Shown: positions 12,310 through 19,245, numbered from the stretch's first letter. The stretch is DNA of 20,922 nt from a virus (IMGVR_UViG_3300033141_004241:1-20922), one strand, 5' to 3'. Numbers and translations: made by a program. The notes: a model not told the origin generated them from the sequence alone.

Positions 12310-13782
12310 CTATGACGCGATCTCCACGATCTGGGCGTTGGCGGGCGAGACGTTGGTGGGCAGGCCGAGCTCGGCCAGCAGCTTGTTCTCCTTCGCCAGC
12401 TCGCGGGCCACTTCCCCGAAGTCCAGGCCCTGCCGCTTGAGCACCCGGCTTCGGCTCGACAGGCCCGCGCCGACGGCCGCGATGTCTGCGTTGACCTCTT
12501 TCAGCGGGTCGATCCACGGGATGCCGCGGGCGATCCACTCCCACCGCAGGTCCGGAAGCGCCATCCCCTCGGGTAGCTCCAGGACGCCGTCGGCCATGAA
12601 GTGCCCCAGCCGCCAGGCCGTCAGCCGGTCCAGCAGGTCGCGGACGTCCTGGCGCTTGACGTCGGCCGACTGCTCGTACTGGAGCAGCGCCTGGCGGGCG
12701 CCGGAGTAATTCGTGTGGGCCTCGTCGTAGAACGAGTACGGGATGTCCAAGGCCTTCAGCGCCGTGGCGACCATCACCTGCGAGAAGGCCTGGAACTCCG
12801 TCGAGGGCGAGCGGCTCTCCAGGAACTCGGCCCGGTCGCCGTCGTCCAGCTCCAGCTTGATGGGGCCGCGCCCGAAGTCCACCTTGTAGCGCTGCTGGTC
12901 GTCGGCCTCGAGGGTCCCCTCGGCGGCGCCCTCGTCGCCGGGGACAACCGTCTCCCGCTCGTAGACCTCCCCCTCGAAGTCCGCCTGCTGGCGGTAGAAG
13001 GCCAGGGCGAAGAGCTGCGCTACCTTCATCTTGGCCAGGGCGTAGTCGTACCCCTCGTAACAGTCCCGCAGCGTGTTGACCGCCGGCGCCAGCGGCGAGA
13101 CGCCTCGAAGCTGGTCGAAGCGGTCGAAGAAGCCGTGGTGCTCCATGAACGCCGCCCGGACGATCCGCTCGAAGGCGAACCCGCCCAGAGGCGACCGCTT
13201 GCAGATGCAGTACGCCCGGGGGCGCCCCGCCTTGTCGGTCTGGACCCCGTGCGAAAACTCCTTGGCGTTGACGCCCGCCGGCAGCCCGCGCGTCGGGGTA
13301 CAGACCCGGTCGCCCTCGATGGCCTGGAGGCGGCCGTCAGAGAGCTTCAGCAGGAACACGTCCCCGTCCACCGTTCGCCGGGCTTCCGCCAGGCGGATCA
13401 GCCGCCCCAGGCTGTGCCGGCCCGCCACGTCGCAGTTGCGGGGGCGCGTCCACCAGGCGAACAGCTCCTCGATCCGGTCGTCCAGCTCCTTGATCCCCGT
13501 GCGGCTCTGGAAGCTGAAGGTGCTGACGTAGTCCAGGTGCTTGCGGATCGCCCAGCCGGCGATGGCGAAGTTGCGGTGGATGTCCCGCGTCGCCCCGGTC
13601 AGCTTCTTCCGCTTACCGGGGGTGAGCAGGTCGTCCTCGCTCTTGGTGTTGGCGGCCGGGGGCTTGCGGCGGTCCTTCTCATCGACGGCGTCGTAGCCGA
13701 AGCGCCAGCGCGAGGCGCGCGCCAGCTCGGCCAGGGCCGCCACGGCCCGGTCGGTCTTCGGGTTGTCCGCCAGTGCGATCAT
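12310..13782 (-). CDS. Portal protein, lambda-like family, 490 aa
   Basis: The start is ATG 13782, which overlaps the gpW-like stop (TGATG, 13780-13784), as is common in this module. The protein forms the dodecameric ring through which DNA is packaged. Hallmarks are a basic N-terminal part (PGKRKKLTGATRDIHRNFAI then AGWAIRKHLDYVSTFSFQSR), the DGDVFLLKLSDGRLQAIEGD core strand region near residues 150-175, then AFERIVRAAFMEHHGFFDRF with LRGVSPLAPAVNTLRDCYEG, and DIPYSFYDEAHTNYSGARQA then LLQYEQSADVKRQDVRDLLD. The ordered R-x-x-S-x-LAP-x-V and NYSGARQALLQ motifs are typical of lambda gpB-type portals. The C-terminal end is helical and acidic. Length is normal for the family (about 500 aa). Confidence 0.85.
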   Translation of the reverse strand: MIALADNPKTDRAVAALAELARASRWRFGYDAVDEKDRRKPPAANTKSEDDLLTPGKRKKLTGATRDIHRNFAIAGWAIRKHLDYVSTFSFQSRTGIKELDDRIEELFAWWTRPRNCDVAGRHSLGRLIRLAEARRTVDGDVFLLKLSDGRLQAIEGDRVCTPTRGLPAGVNAKEFSHGVQTDKAGRPRAYCICKRSPLGGFAFERIVRAAFMEHHGFFDRFDQLRGVSPLAPAVNTLRDCYEGYDYALAKMKVAQLFALAFYRQQADFEGEVYERETVVPGDEGAAEGTLEADDQQRYKVDFGRGPIKLELDDGDRAEFLESRSPSTEFQAFSQVMVATALKALDIPYSFYDEAHTNYSGARQALLQYEQSADVKRQDVRDLLDRLTAWRLGHFMADGVLELPEGMALPDLRWEWIARGIPWIDPLKEVNADIAAVGAGLSSRSRVLKRQGLDFGEVARELAKENKLLAELGLPTNVSPANAQIVEIAS

Positions 13783-13985
13783 CAGAACCCGCTGCTGAGC
13801 TTGATCGTGGCCGCCCGGGGCCGCCGGCCGCCCAGGGCGGCCGCGCGGCCCTCCCAGTAGGCCAGCCGCTCCTCCAGCTCCCCGTACGTGACGCTCTGGC
13901 CGTCCACGGTGACCGTCTTCAGCCCCGCGCTGTCGGCCAGGAGCGTCCGGTACTTCTCGACCATCTGTTCCGCGAACGTCGCCAT
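13782..13985 (-). CDS. gpW-like head-tail joining protein, 67 aa
   Basis: ATG 13985 is chosen, with GGAG five bases upstream (GGAGCAGGCATG). An upstream ATG at 14006 would add seven residues and overlap the terminator. The protein (MATFAEQMVEKYRTLLADSA, then LKTVTVDGQSVTYGELEERL and AYWEGRAAALGG) has a helix, a beta-hairpin around VTVDGQSVTYGEL and a second helix, the arrangement of lambda gpW, which binds the portal side and completes the head. The order gpW then portal is the same as in lambda. Only 67 residues long, as in the family (68). The first residues are preceded by the non-coding leader described separately. Confidence 0.8.
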   Translation of the reverse strand: MATFAEQMVEKYRTLLADSAGLKTVTVDGQSVTYGELEERLAYWEGRAAALGGRRPRAATIKLSSGF

Positions 13986-14000
13986 GCCTGCTCCACGTGA

Positions 14001-14048
14001 GCCCAAAGAAAAAGCCCGCCGGGTCGTCGTGCACGATCCGACGGGCTT
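14001..14048 (-). terminator. Rho-independent terminator on the minus strand, just before the head genes
   Basis: In minus-strand RNA the arms AAGCCCGTCGG (14048-14038) and CCGGCGGGCTT (14022-14012) form an 11-bp stem with one G-U pair. A further 4-bp inner stem (TCGT/ACGA) closes a 5-base loop. TTTTTCTTTGGG follows. It would stop transcripts coming from the terminase/ankyrin side or from the promoter at 14153-14181, before the gpW-like start at 13985. Confidence 0.8.
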
Positions 14049-14152
14049 CAGCTTCGTCTCCGAAGGCTCAGGGCTGGCCGGCCCTGTTCCTTGGGCGGTA
14101 TTCGCTTATCGCGGGCCGGCCGGGCAAGCCGGCGGGACGCTTCTCATATGCT

Positions 14153-14181
14153 ATTAGACGCCCCTAACGGGACCCGATCAA
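14153..14181 (-). promoter_or_regulatory. Sigma-70-like promoter for the head/tail operon
   Basis: On the minus strand TTGATC (14181-14176, four of six matches) and TCTAAT (14158-14153, five of six) are separated by 17 bases. A transcript would start near 14146, about 160 bases before the gpW-like gene. The intervening leader holds the terminator at 14001-14048. Promoter identity is by consensus only. Confidence 0.5.
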
Positions 14182-14308
14182 CGGTCCCCGGCGACATCTA
14201 TTCGGAATCCGAATTGTTTCTCAGCCGAGGATCGCCAGAGCAAACAGCACAAGGGCGTGCGCTGGCCCTTAGGTGGGTCGGCCCTTGGTGGAATCCCCAC
14301 GCTATCCC

Positions 14309-15004
14309 CTACTCACTGCCCCGTAGCGCCCCGTGTCGCCGGAGCAACTCCGCGACCTCATCTCTGTTGCGTGTAACCGCCATGTCCAAGGGAGTGATCC
14401 TGTTCGACCACAGGACGTTCACCTCGGCACCGCGTGACAGCAGCAATTCAGCCAGCTCCGTGTGCCCCTCCTGCGCGGCTGAATGCAGGGGAGTCCAGCC
14501 GCGACCGACGGCGACATTGACCGTCGCGCCGTGGTCTATCAGGAAGGCCGCGATTTCTGTCCATCCCCAATGCGCCGCCTCGAACAGCGGCGTCTGATTA
14601 GCTTTGCCCTTCGCGTTCACGTCCGCGCCGGCGGCCACCAGCATTTCAGCGACTTCGACGCGCCCGGTCTTGTGGAGCGGGCTGTTGCCCTCGCTGTCCC
14701 TGGCTGACACTTCGGCTCCCCGCGACAACAGCAGGTCTGTCACCGCCAGGTGCCCATTCTGAGCGGCGAGATGCAGCGGAACCTTTCCATGGGTGTCTGT
14801 CGCGTTGATATCGGCGCCATGAGCTAACAGCATGTCCGCAGCTTCCGCCCGGTTGTGGACAGCGGCGACGTGAAGTGGAGTAGCGTCAATTCGATCTCTG
14901 GCGTTTGCATCCGCACCATCCGCCAGTAGCCGCTTCATTGTCGCATGATCGTTGTCTCGGGCGGCTGCGTGTAGGGGATGGCTTTGATACAGATCTCTGG
15001 CCAT
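14309..15004 (-). CDS. Ankyrin-repeat protein, 231 aa, seven repeats
   Basis: Nearly the whole protein is ankyrin repeats, which bind other proteins. Seven repeats of about 33 residues begin at the motifs HPLHAAA, TPLHVAA, VPLHLAA, SPLHKTG, TPLFEAA, TPLHSAA and TPLDMAV; the fourth is three residues short, lacking part of helix 1. There is no signal peptide, so it acts in the cytoplasm of the host cell or travels in the virion. The gene, with the 110 aa gene before it, has about 55-60% G+C in sampled lines, against about 67% in the portal gene, and interrupts the usual terminase-portal order. That suggests recent gain as an accessory (moron) cassette. In sponge-associated 'ankyphages', ankyrin proteins affect eukaryotic cells; here a bacterial target such as host defence is as likely. 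Start ATG 15004 is preceded by GGGGTAGG. Confidence 0.8.
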   Translation of the reverse strand: MARDLYQSHPLHAAARDNDHATMKRLLADGADANARDRIDATPLHVAAVHNRAEAADMLLAHGADINATDTHGKVPLHLAAQNGHLAVTDLLLSRGAEVSARDSEGNSPLHKTGRVEVAEMLVAAGADVNAKGKANQTPLFEAAHWGWTEIAAFLIDHGATVNVAVGRGWTPLHSAAQEGHTELAELLLSRGAEVNVLWSNRITPLDMAVTRNRDEVAELLRRHGALRGSE

Positions 15005-15019
15005 GCCTACCCCGTTGCT

Positions 15020-15352
15020 CTATCCCCTGCTTGTCCGGCGTTCTGACTGGAGGAATGCCCGGACAAGACGCTGTATCGCGGTCCCCATCTTGACCGGGGA
15101 GCCTCCGTCAGAGCCTATCCACTTGTTGGTCGATTTGGAGCGAACCCATCCAGCGCGCTGTCCGTCCACCAAGACCGTGAACCGAGACACCACCACAGTT
15201 CCATCGTCCCTCACAGCCTGCTCCAGTAGCACTTCATGTCCATCGACCGTGCGCCTCATCTGCTTGGGACCGTCCCGCGCGCCAAGACATGTCGATGGAG
15301 GCGCCCCTTTGGACTGAAGCTTGCGCCAGAGACGTGGCGTCCTTCGGACCAT
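15020..15352 (-). CDS. Unknown protein, 110 aa, partner of the ankyrin gene
   Basis: The start is taken as ATG 15352, with AGGAAGG about nine bases upstream. A TTG two codons earlier (15358) and an internal ATG at 15259 (Met-Arg-Arg-Thr-Val-Asp-Gly-His) are alternatives. The N-terminus is basic and rich in Arg and Lys. The stretch after it (TVDGHEVLLEQAVRDDGTVV, then VSRFTVLVDGQRAGWVRSKS) is a beta-strand series with Gly turns, ending with a helix (MGTAIQRLVRAFLQSERR). I do not recognise it. Only 15 bases separate it from the ankyrin gene, so they are likely co-transcribed. Both genes share lower G+C and lie between the zinc-ribbon gene and the head genes, where a small cassette has been inserted. 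Confidence 0.6.
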   Translation of the reverse strand: MVRRTPRLWRKLQSKGAPPSTCLGARDGPKQMRRTVDGHEVLLEQAVRDDGTVVVSRFTVLVDGQRAGWVRSKSTNKWIGSDGGSPVKMGTAIQRLVRAFLQSERRTSRG

Positions 15353-15416
15353 GTGCAACGACCTTCCTCGGACTCAGCCGGCCGGGTAGGGATTGTCCCG
15401 CAGTGGCCCCGCCTCG

Positions 15417-15689
15417 TCAAGCCTCGGGCCGGTTCTCGTACGCCCTATCGATGCGCGTCTGCCCGCAATCCAGGCATTTCGTGCGTCGCCGGACGATATG
15501 CGTGAACGGCCGACCACCATGCTCGCCCCGGAACGTCTGCTCCGTCTTGCCGTAGTAGTCGCTTCGGCGGGTGCTGCCGCAGCGCGGACACCGGGACGGT
15601 TCCACGGTCACCGTGTCAACGTTCCCGCCCTTCGAGCCCTTCGGCCTGCCCGGCCGCCGGCGGCTTGCCTGCTTCGTCTTCGTCACCAT
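15417..15689 (-). CDS. Zinc-ribbon protein with AT-hook-like N-terminus, 90 aa
   Basis: Four cysteines are spaced as C34-x2-C37 and C72-x2-C75 (SRCPRCGST and TKCLDCGQT), a zinc ribbon. The N-terminus RRRPGRPKGSKGG resembles an AT-hook (core RPGRPKG), which binds the minor groove of AT-rich DNA. No signal or membrane segment is present. The ATG at 15689 has TAGGAG (the terminase stop plus SD) nine bases upstream. Close homologues with the same VTVEPSRCP..CGST and RPYTHIV.RRTKC patterns occur beside phage terminase genes, as I recall. A role as a DNA-binding accessory to packaging or as a late-gene regulator is inferred. It is located between terminase and the ankyrin cassette. Confidence 0.75.
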   Translation of the reverse strand: MVTKTKQASRRRPGRPKGSKGGNVDTVTVEPSRCPRCGSTRRSDYYGKTEQTFRGEHGGRPFTHIVRRRTKCLDCGQTRIDRAYENRPEA

Positions 15690-15701
15690 ATCGATGCACT
15701 C

Positions 15702-17951
15702 CTACAAGTACGTGACCGCTGCTCGTCTTCGCTTGATCCGCTTCCCGTTCCGGGCCGACGGGTCGATGACCGACACGCCCAGCATCGACGCCGCCACGGC
15801 GCAGCCGACGAGGCAGTCGAACCAGTGGTTGTCCGACTTGGACGGCGGCAGCTTCCACTCGTCGACCTTCCGGCCCCGGCCCTCGGTCCGGACGCGGTAC
15901 TCGGCCGTGATGTGGTCGGCGAAGAGCCGGTGCTCGGCCGGCTTCTGCCCGAAGAGCGACAGGCAGCCCTTATCGCCGGGCATCACCGCCAGCCGCGTGT
16001 GGACGAAGGTCTTCCAGTAATTGGTGTCGATGTGCACCGTGCGCAGGAGCCGCCGGCGCCTCGGGCTGGGAATCCACCAATAGTGGCCGATCCGGTCGCC
16101 CCGCTTGCGGCTGTACTCGGAGATCGGCTTGTTCGCGGCCGTGATGCCCTGGCCCAGGCTGGGCATGATCACCGCAGCGCTGGGGCTCCTGCGGATCGTC
16201 GCGTGCACCACATCAGCCTCGTAGCCCGCGTCGATCAGGCAGCGCCCGACGCGCAGGGCCGCCCCGTCCTCCCGCGCCCACTCCCGGCCCAGCAGCAGCT
16301 CCAACAGCCTCTGCAACCCGGCCGCGATCGCGCCTTCCTTCCCGGCCCTGGGGAACACCCGGCCCAGCGTCCGCGTGGCGCTGCGGGCCGTGAAGTAGGC
16401 CTGCTTCTGATCGGGGAACGTGCCGTAGTCCACGACGTAGCCGGTGAAGTCGTCCTCCCATGCGCCCACGGCGTAGAACAGCAGCTTGTCGTGCACGTCG
16501 ATGAACGCCGTGACGTGGCTGCACCCCACGGGGATCTCGCCGCGCCCGCGGCCGTTGACCTTCTCCGCGACCTGGTCGGCCGTGAGAATCTCCTCCTCGG
16601 CCTGCTCCACGACCGGCTCGTTCTGGTACTCGGCGAAGAACGCCGCCTCGTCCTGGAGCTTCAGGTTCATCGCGTGCTGGACGGCCGAGAGCTCGTCGGG
16701 GTTGTACCGGGCCTCCCAGGCGACCTTCGCGCCGGCGTCCATCTCGGCCCGATGCTCGCGGTAGAACTCCGTCGCCTTGGCGCCGCGGTCCTCGGTTCGG
16801 AGGCTCTCGGCCCGGATGCTGGCGTACCTGTCCCACAGGGCGGCGTTGGTCGGGAAGGAGTACACCATCTTCGTCCGCTCCCCCTGCCACTGCGGGTGCT
16901 TGTCGCGGTCGAGGATGCGGTCGGCCATGTCGCCGGGTGAGATCACGGTGCAGGGCATGAACCCGGCGATCTTGACGCCCGGGCCGGCCAGGCCCAGCAC
17001 GGCGCCGGCCAGGATCTTCTCCCGGTTGGCGCACTGTGACATCGACCGGGCCGACTCGTCGGTCTGCGGATCGTCCAGGACGACGAGCGACGGGCGGACC
17101 GTCTTGCCGTCGGGGCACTTGTGCTTCATGCCTCGGATGCGGCCGGTGATCCCGGCGACCCGGATGATCGCGCCGCTGGCGGCGCTGCCGGGGATGGTCG
17201 GCAGCACGATGTGCTTGGCGGTCCACTCGATGTGGGTGCGCTCGCCGTCACACGTCTGGCCCTGGCACCGGTTGGCGATGCCCTCCAGCCGGTGGATCGG
17301 GTAGGCGACCTCGGGGAAGTCCTCCAGCAGCAGCTCGTTGGCCTCCAGCTCGGTCTTGATGCTGTCGAGCATGTCGGCGGCGTGGGCCTCGTCGCTGCCG
17401 ATCAGGGCCACGAACGGCCGGTAGCCGCAGAGGACGGCCCAGACGCAGGCGGTTTCGACCATCACCGTCTTGCCGCTGCCGCGCGGCATGGCGTAGGCAT
17501 ACAGGCCGCCGCGCAGGACGGCGTCCTCGATCCGGGCGACGGCCTTCAGGTGGTCGGGCGACCACGGCAGGTAGAAGGTGTTCGGGAAGTACGTCTCGCA
17601 GAACAGGCGGAAGTCCTCCGACGCCCGTGCGCGGCGCTGCGGGTCCTTCACCTCCGGGATCGGCCCGATGTCCCTGCCGAGAGCCGACAGCCGCCGGTTC
17701 CGCTCCGCGGCGGCGGCCTTCATGCCCTCGTAGCCGGGCACCGACGGCTCTTCCGGCCGGCGGATGTGCCGGGCGACGGTCAGCCAGGCCACGTACTTGA
17801 TCAGGTCGATCCGCTTGCCGTCTCCGATGCGGTAGCCCGCCAGGTTCTGGTGCCGGTAGACGGCGTGCGGCTTGGCCACCTCGCCCAGCGGCGTGGAGTT
17901 CAACAGCCGCAGCAGCTCGGCCGGCCGGAGCTTGCGGGGGTCAAGCTTCAC
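15702..17951 (-). CDS. Terminase large subunit, 749 aa
   Basis: This protein is the motor that cuts and pumps phage DNA into heads. The start is GTG 17951, overlapping the 50 aa gene by 11 bases. The N-terminal part (residues 1-110) is a helical extension. The ATPase domain has a Walker A-like MPRGSGKT (155-162) and Walker B with its catalytic acid, RPSLVVLDDPQTDE (about 286-299). A coupling-type region follows, then a nuclease domain of RNase H fold: first acidic motif TAFIDVHDKLLFYAVG, then CLIDAGYEADVVHATIRR and a third near DNHWFDCLVGCAVAASML. At 749 residues it is longer than lambda gpA-type proteins (about 640 aa) and far longer than many HK97-type terminases (about 500 aa), because of both the N-terminal extension and inserted loops. 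Confidence 0.9.
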   Translation of the reverse strand: MKLDPRKLRPAELLRLLNSTPLGEVAKPHAVYRHQNLAGYRIGDGKRIDLIKYVAWLTVARHIRRPEEPSVPGYEGMKAAAAERNRRLSALGRDIGPIPEVKDPQRRARASEDFRLFCETYFPNTFYLPWSPDHLKAVARIEDAVLRGGLYAYAMPRGSGKTVMVETACVWAVLCGYRPFVALIGSDEAHAADMLDSIKTELEANELLLEDFPEVAYPIHRLEGIANRCQGQTCDGERTHIEWTAKHIVLPTIPGSAASGAIIRVAGITGRIRGMKHKCPDGKTVRPSLVVLDDPQTDESARSMSQCANREKILAGAVLGLAGPGVKIAGFMPCTVISPGDMADRILDRDKHPQWQGERTKMVYSFPTNAALWDRYASIRAESLRTEDRGAKATEFYREHRAEMDAGAKVAWEARYNPDELSAVQHAMNLKLQDEAAFFAEYQNEPVVEQAEEEILTADQVAEKVNGRGRGEIPVGCSHVTAFIDVHDKLLFYAVGAWEDDFTGYVVDYGTFPDQKQAYFTARSATRTLGRVFPRAGKEGAIAAGLQRLLELLLGREWAREDGAALRVGRCLIDAGYEADVVHATIRRSPSAAVIMPSLGQGITAANKPISEYSRKRGDRIGHYWWIPSPRRRRLLRTVHIDTNYWKTFVHTRLAVMPGDKGCLSLFGQKPAEHRLFADHITAEYRVRTEGRGRKVDEWKLPPSKSDNHWFDCLVGCAVAASMLGVSVIDPSARNGKRIKRRRAAVTYL

Positions 17952-18093
17952 TGCGGGCGCTCTCCTGCTGGACCAGCCATGCCGCGTAGTAGACCAGGTT
18001 GACCCGCCCGTCGGCCGTCACCGGGGCGCCGGCCTCGATGTCCGCCCGGATCATCTCCTCCGCGATTCGCTCGCCGCTGACGGCCGACAGCAC
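17941..18093 (-). CDS. 50 aa protein before the terminase, unknown
   Basis: The reading frame GTG 18093 to TGA 17941-17943 is too short for most gene finders. It overlaps the terminase start by 11 bases, which suggests coupled translation. It encodes VLSAVSGERIAEEMIRADIE, then AGAPVTADGRVNLVYYAAWL and VQQESARSEA. The frame extends further upstream without ATG, GTG or TTG as far as TAG 18189-18187, so GTG 18093 is the only ordinary start. Similar short proteins with the 'ESGERLA..MI..D.EAGAP.NADG..NLV.YAAWL' pattern sit before terminase genes in related phages, as I remember. It is helical with a central turn (residues 20-30) and is not a typical small terminase (no HTH visible). A packaging accessory role is inferred. 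Confidence 0.65.
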   Translation of the reverse strand: MLSAVSGERIAEEMIRADIEAGAPVTADGRVNLVYYAAWLVQQESARSEA

Positions 18094-18180
18094 CTTCGGG
18101 CCTGGCCGACCGTCATCGCCAGGGGGTCGATCCGGCTCACCGGAATGTCTGAAGAATCTTCGGGCACTTCCGTAACTCTC

Positions 18181-18235
18181 GCTGTGGCAAAGCTATGTGG
18201 CGGAAAACAATCTGCCATGTCTCCGGGAATGTGGC
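18181..18235. promoter_or_regulatory. Lower-GC divergent region with repeated TGTGGC words
   Basis: Between the minus-strand late genes (start 18093) and the plus-strand genes (start 18301), TGTGGC occurs three times in the same direction (18183-18188, 18196-18201, 18230-18235); the last two are part of ATGTGGC. This stretch is visibly less GC-rich than its flanks. It is the natural place for divergent promoters and an operator, but I found no clear -35/-10 pair. The repeats may be regulator sites; this is weak. Confidence 0.3.
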
Positions 18236-18300
18236 TTAGCACCCCGGCGGTTCCATGGCCTCATGCGGTCGTGAACACGGCGAACGACAAGGAGAAGGCC

Positions 18301-18543
18301 ATGCACATCGAAGAGAAGAACGACATGCGGATTCTCGCCGCCGCCCGGCGCGGGCTCGACCTCACCAGCGACGAGGCCTACGGCAGCGCGGCCGAGCGGG
18401 CGCGGCGGGTCGAGGCGTACGCCCGCCAGGTCGCCGAGACCGGGCGCATCCAGAAGTGGCTGCCTCGGGTCGAGGCCCACCGCGGGCACCGCCACGGCCG
18501 GTTCGCCTTCGGCGACGTCCTCCGGCCGCGTGCGGCGGGCTGA
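18301..18543 (+). CDS. Small helical protein, 80 aa, unknown
   Basis: ATG 18301 is preceded by AAGGAG (AAGGAGAAGGCCATG), eight bases from the start codon. The protein begins MHIEEKNDMRILAAARRGLD and continues LTSDEAYGSAAERARRVEAY, then ARQVAETGRIQKWLPRVEAH. It is helical, with many Arg and Ala residues, and its tail is rich in His and Arg (RGHRHGRFAFGDV). No signal or membrane segment is present. It is the first of a plus-strand group together with the HARE-HTH gene. I do not recognise it. A basic helical protein in an early or regulatory position of a phage may bind nucleic acid, but that is only a guess. Confidence 0.6.
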   Translation: MHIEEKNDMRILAAARRGLDLTSDEAYGSAAERARRVEAYARQVAETGRIQKWLPRVEAHRGHRHGRFAFGDVLRPRAAG

Positions 18544-18630
18544 GCGGCGCGGGGCACGGCCCCGCCGCGGACGTCCGGGCGACCGGGCTTCCGCGGCGCG
18601 GCCGGCGCTTTCCGGCCCAAGGAGAAAACC

Positions 18631-19152
18631 ATGAAGAAGAGCGACGTGAAGGTCGGCGCGACGTACAGCGCCAAGGTGAGCGGGAGCGTCGTCCCCGTCC
18701 GGATCGACCGGGAGAACCCCAGCGGCGGCTGGGACGGGACGAACCTGAAGACCAAGAAGGCGGTCCGCATCAAGAGCGCCCAGCGGCTGCGGGGCAGGGC
18801 CAGCACCTGGCCGGGCAAGAAGCCCGCCAAGGGCACCGAGGCCGCCCCGAAGGCCGACGCGACCAAGGACGCCGCGCCCGCCAAGAAGCAGCGCCAGCCC
18901 AAGGCCGAGAAGCCCAAGAAGGAGCGCAAGCCCAGCGGCCTGGACGCCGCAGTGCAGGTGCTGACCGAGGCCGGCGAGCCGCTCAGCACAAAGGAGATGG
19001 TCGAGCGGATGCTGGCCAAGGGCCTGTGGCAGACCAGCGGCAAGACGCCGGCGGCGACGATCTACGCTGCGATCCTCCGCGAATGCCAGAAGAAGGGCAG
19101 CGACAGCCGCTTCCGCAAGGCCGAGCGGGGCAAGTTCGAGCTGGCCAAGTAG
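18631..19152 (+). CDS. HARE-HTH domain protein, 173 aa
   Basis: The protein has three parts. Residues 1-55 (MKKSDVKVGATYSAKVSGSV, then VPVRIDRENPSGGWDGTNLK) are a small beta-rich domain of a type seen in phage and planctomycete proteins that carry 'GxxYxAKVSG..VPVRI...P.GGW.G.NL'. Residues about 56-102 are a Lys/Ala/Pro-rich basic linker. Residues about 103-171 (SGLDAAVQVLTEAGEPLSTK, then EMVERMLAKGLWQTSGKTPA, ATIYAAILRECQKKG) match the HARE-HTH winged-helix fold, also found at the N-terminus of RNA polymerase delta and in eukaryotic ASXL proteins, and thought to bind DNA or chromatin. The start ATG 18631 follows AAGGAG. A terminator (19178-19210) ends the group. A regulatory role is inferred. 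Confidence 0.75.
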   Translation: MKKSDVKVGATYSAKVSGSVVPVRIDRENPSGGWDGTNLKTKKAVRIKSAQRLRGRASTWPGKKPAKGTEAAPKADATKDAAPAKKQRQPKAEKPKKERKPSGLDAAVQVLTEAGEPLSTKEMVERMLAKGLWQTSGKTPAATIYAAILRECQKKGSDSRFRKAERGKFELAK

Positions 19153-19177
19153 CGCCTTCATCGACCCCGCCACCTCT

Positions 19178-19210
19178 AGCGCCCCGGTCCCCGCGGCCGG
19201 GGCGCTTCTT
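19178..19210 (+). terminator. Intrinsic terminator after the HARE-HTH gene
   Basis: AGCGCCCCGG (19178-19187) and CCGGGGCGCT (19197-19206) form a perfect 10-bp stem with a 9-base loop, followed by TTCTT. It lies 26 bases after the stop of the 173 aa gene and ends the plus-strand group. The U-tract is short, so efficiency may be moderate. Confidence 0.7.
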
Positions 19211-19245
19211 GGCCCGGGGCCTGTGCGTGATGACGAAGTGCCTTC

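Larger units (their letters stand above)
13986..14308 (-). other. Untranslated region between the ankyrin and gpW-like genes
   Basis: No convincing gene occurs in these 323 bases on either strand. The segment holds a promoter-like pair (14153-14181), several GC hairpins (for example GCCGGC at 14115-14120 with GCCGGC at 14128-14133), and an intrinsic terminator (14001-14048) right before the gpW-like start. I see no tRNA or repeat array in it. Confidence 0.6.

Noticed and set aside
15393-16940. Long plus-strand open frame (515 codons) opposite the terminase gene
   Set aside because: It is a shadow of the terminase gene. The minus-strand frame has Walker and nuclease motifs, while this one has compositionally biased protein and no good start.
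18051-18242. Minus-strand ORF of 63 codons overlapping the 50 aa gene
   Set aside because: It lies in another frame than the 50 aa gene, ends inside it, and its C-terminal part (RRCCRPSAASESRRR) looks like out-of-frame translation.
18549-18565. Hairpin GCGGGGC-ACG-GCCCCGC between the 80 aa and HARE-HTH genes as a terminator
   Set aside because: The 7-bp stem has a 3-base loop and no T-run, and the next gene follows closely with a good ribosome binding site, so transcription probably continues.
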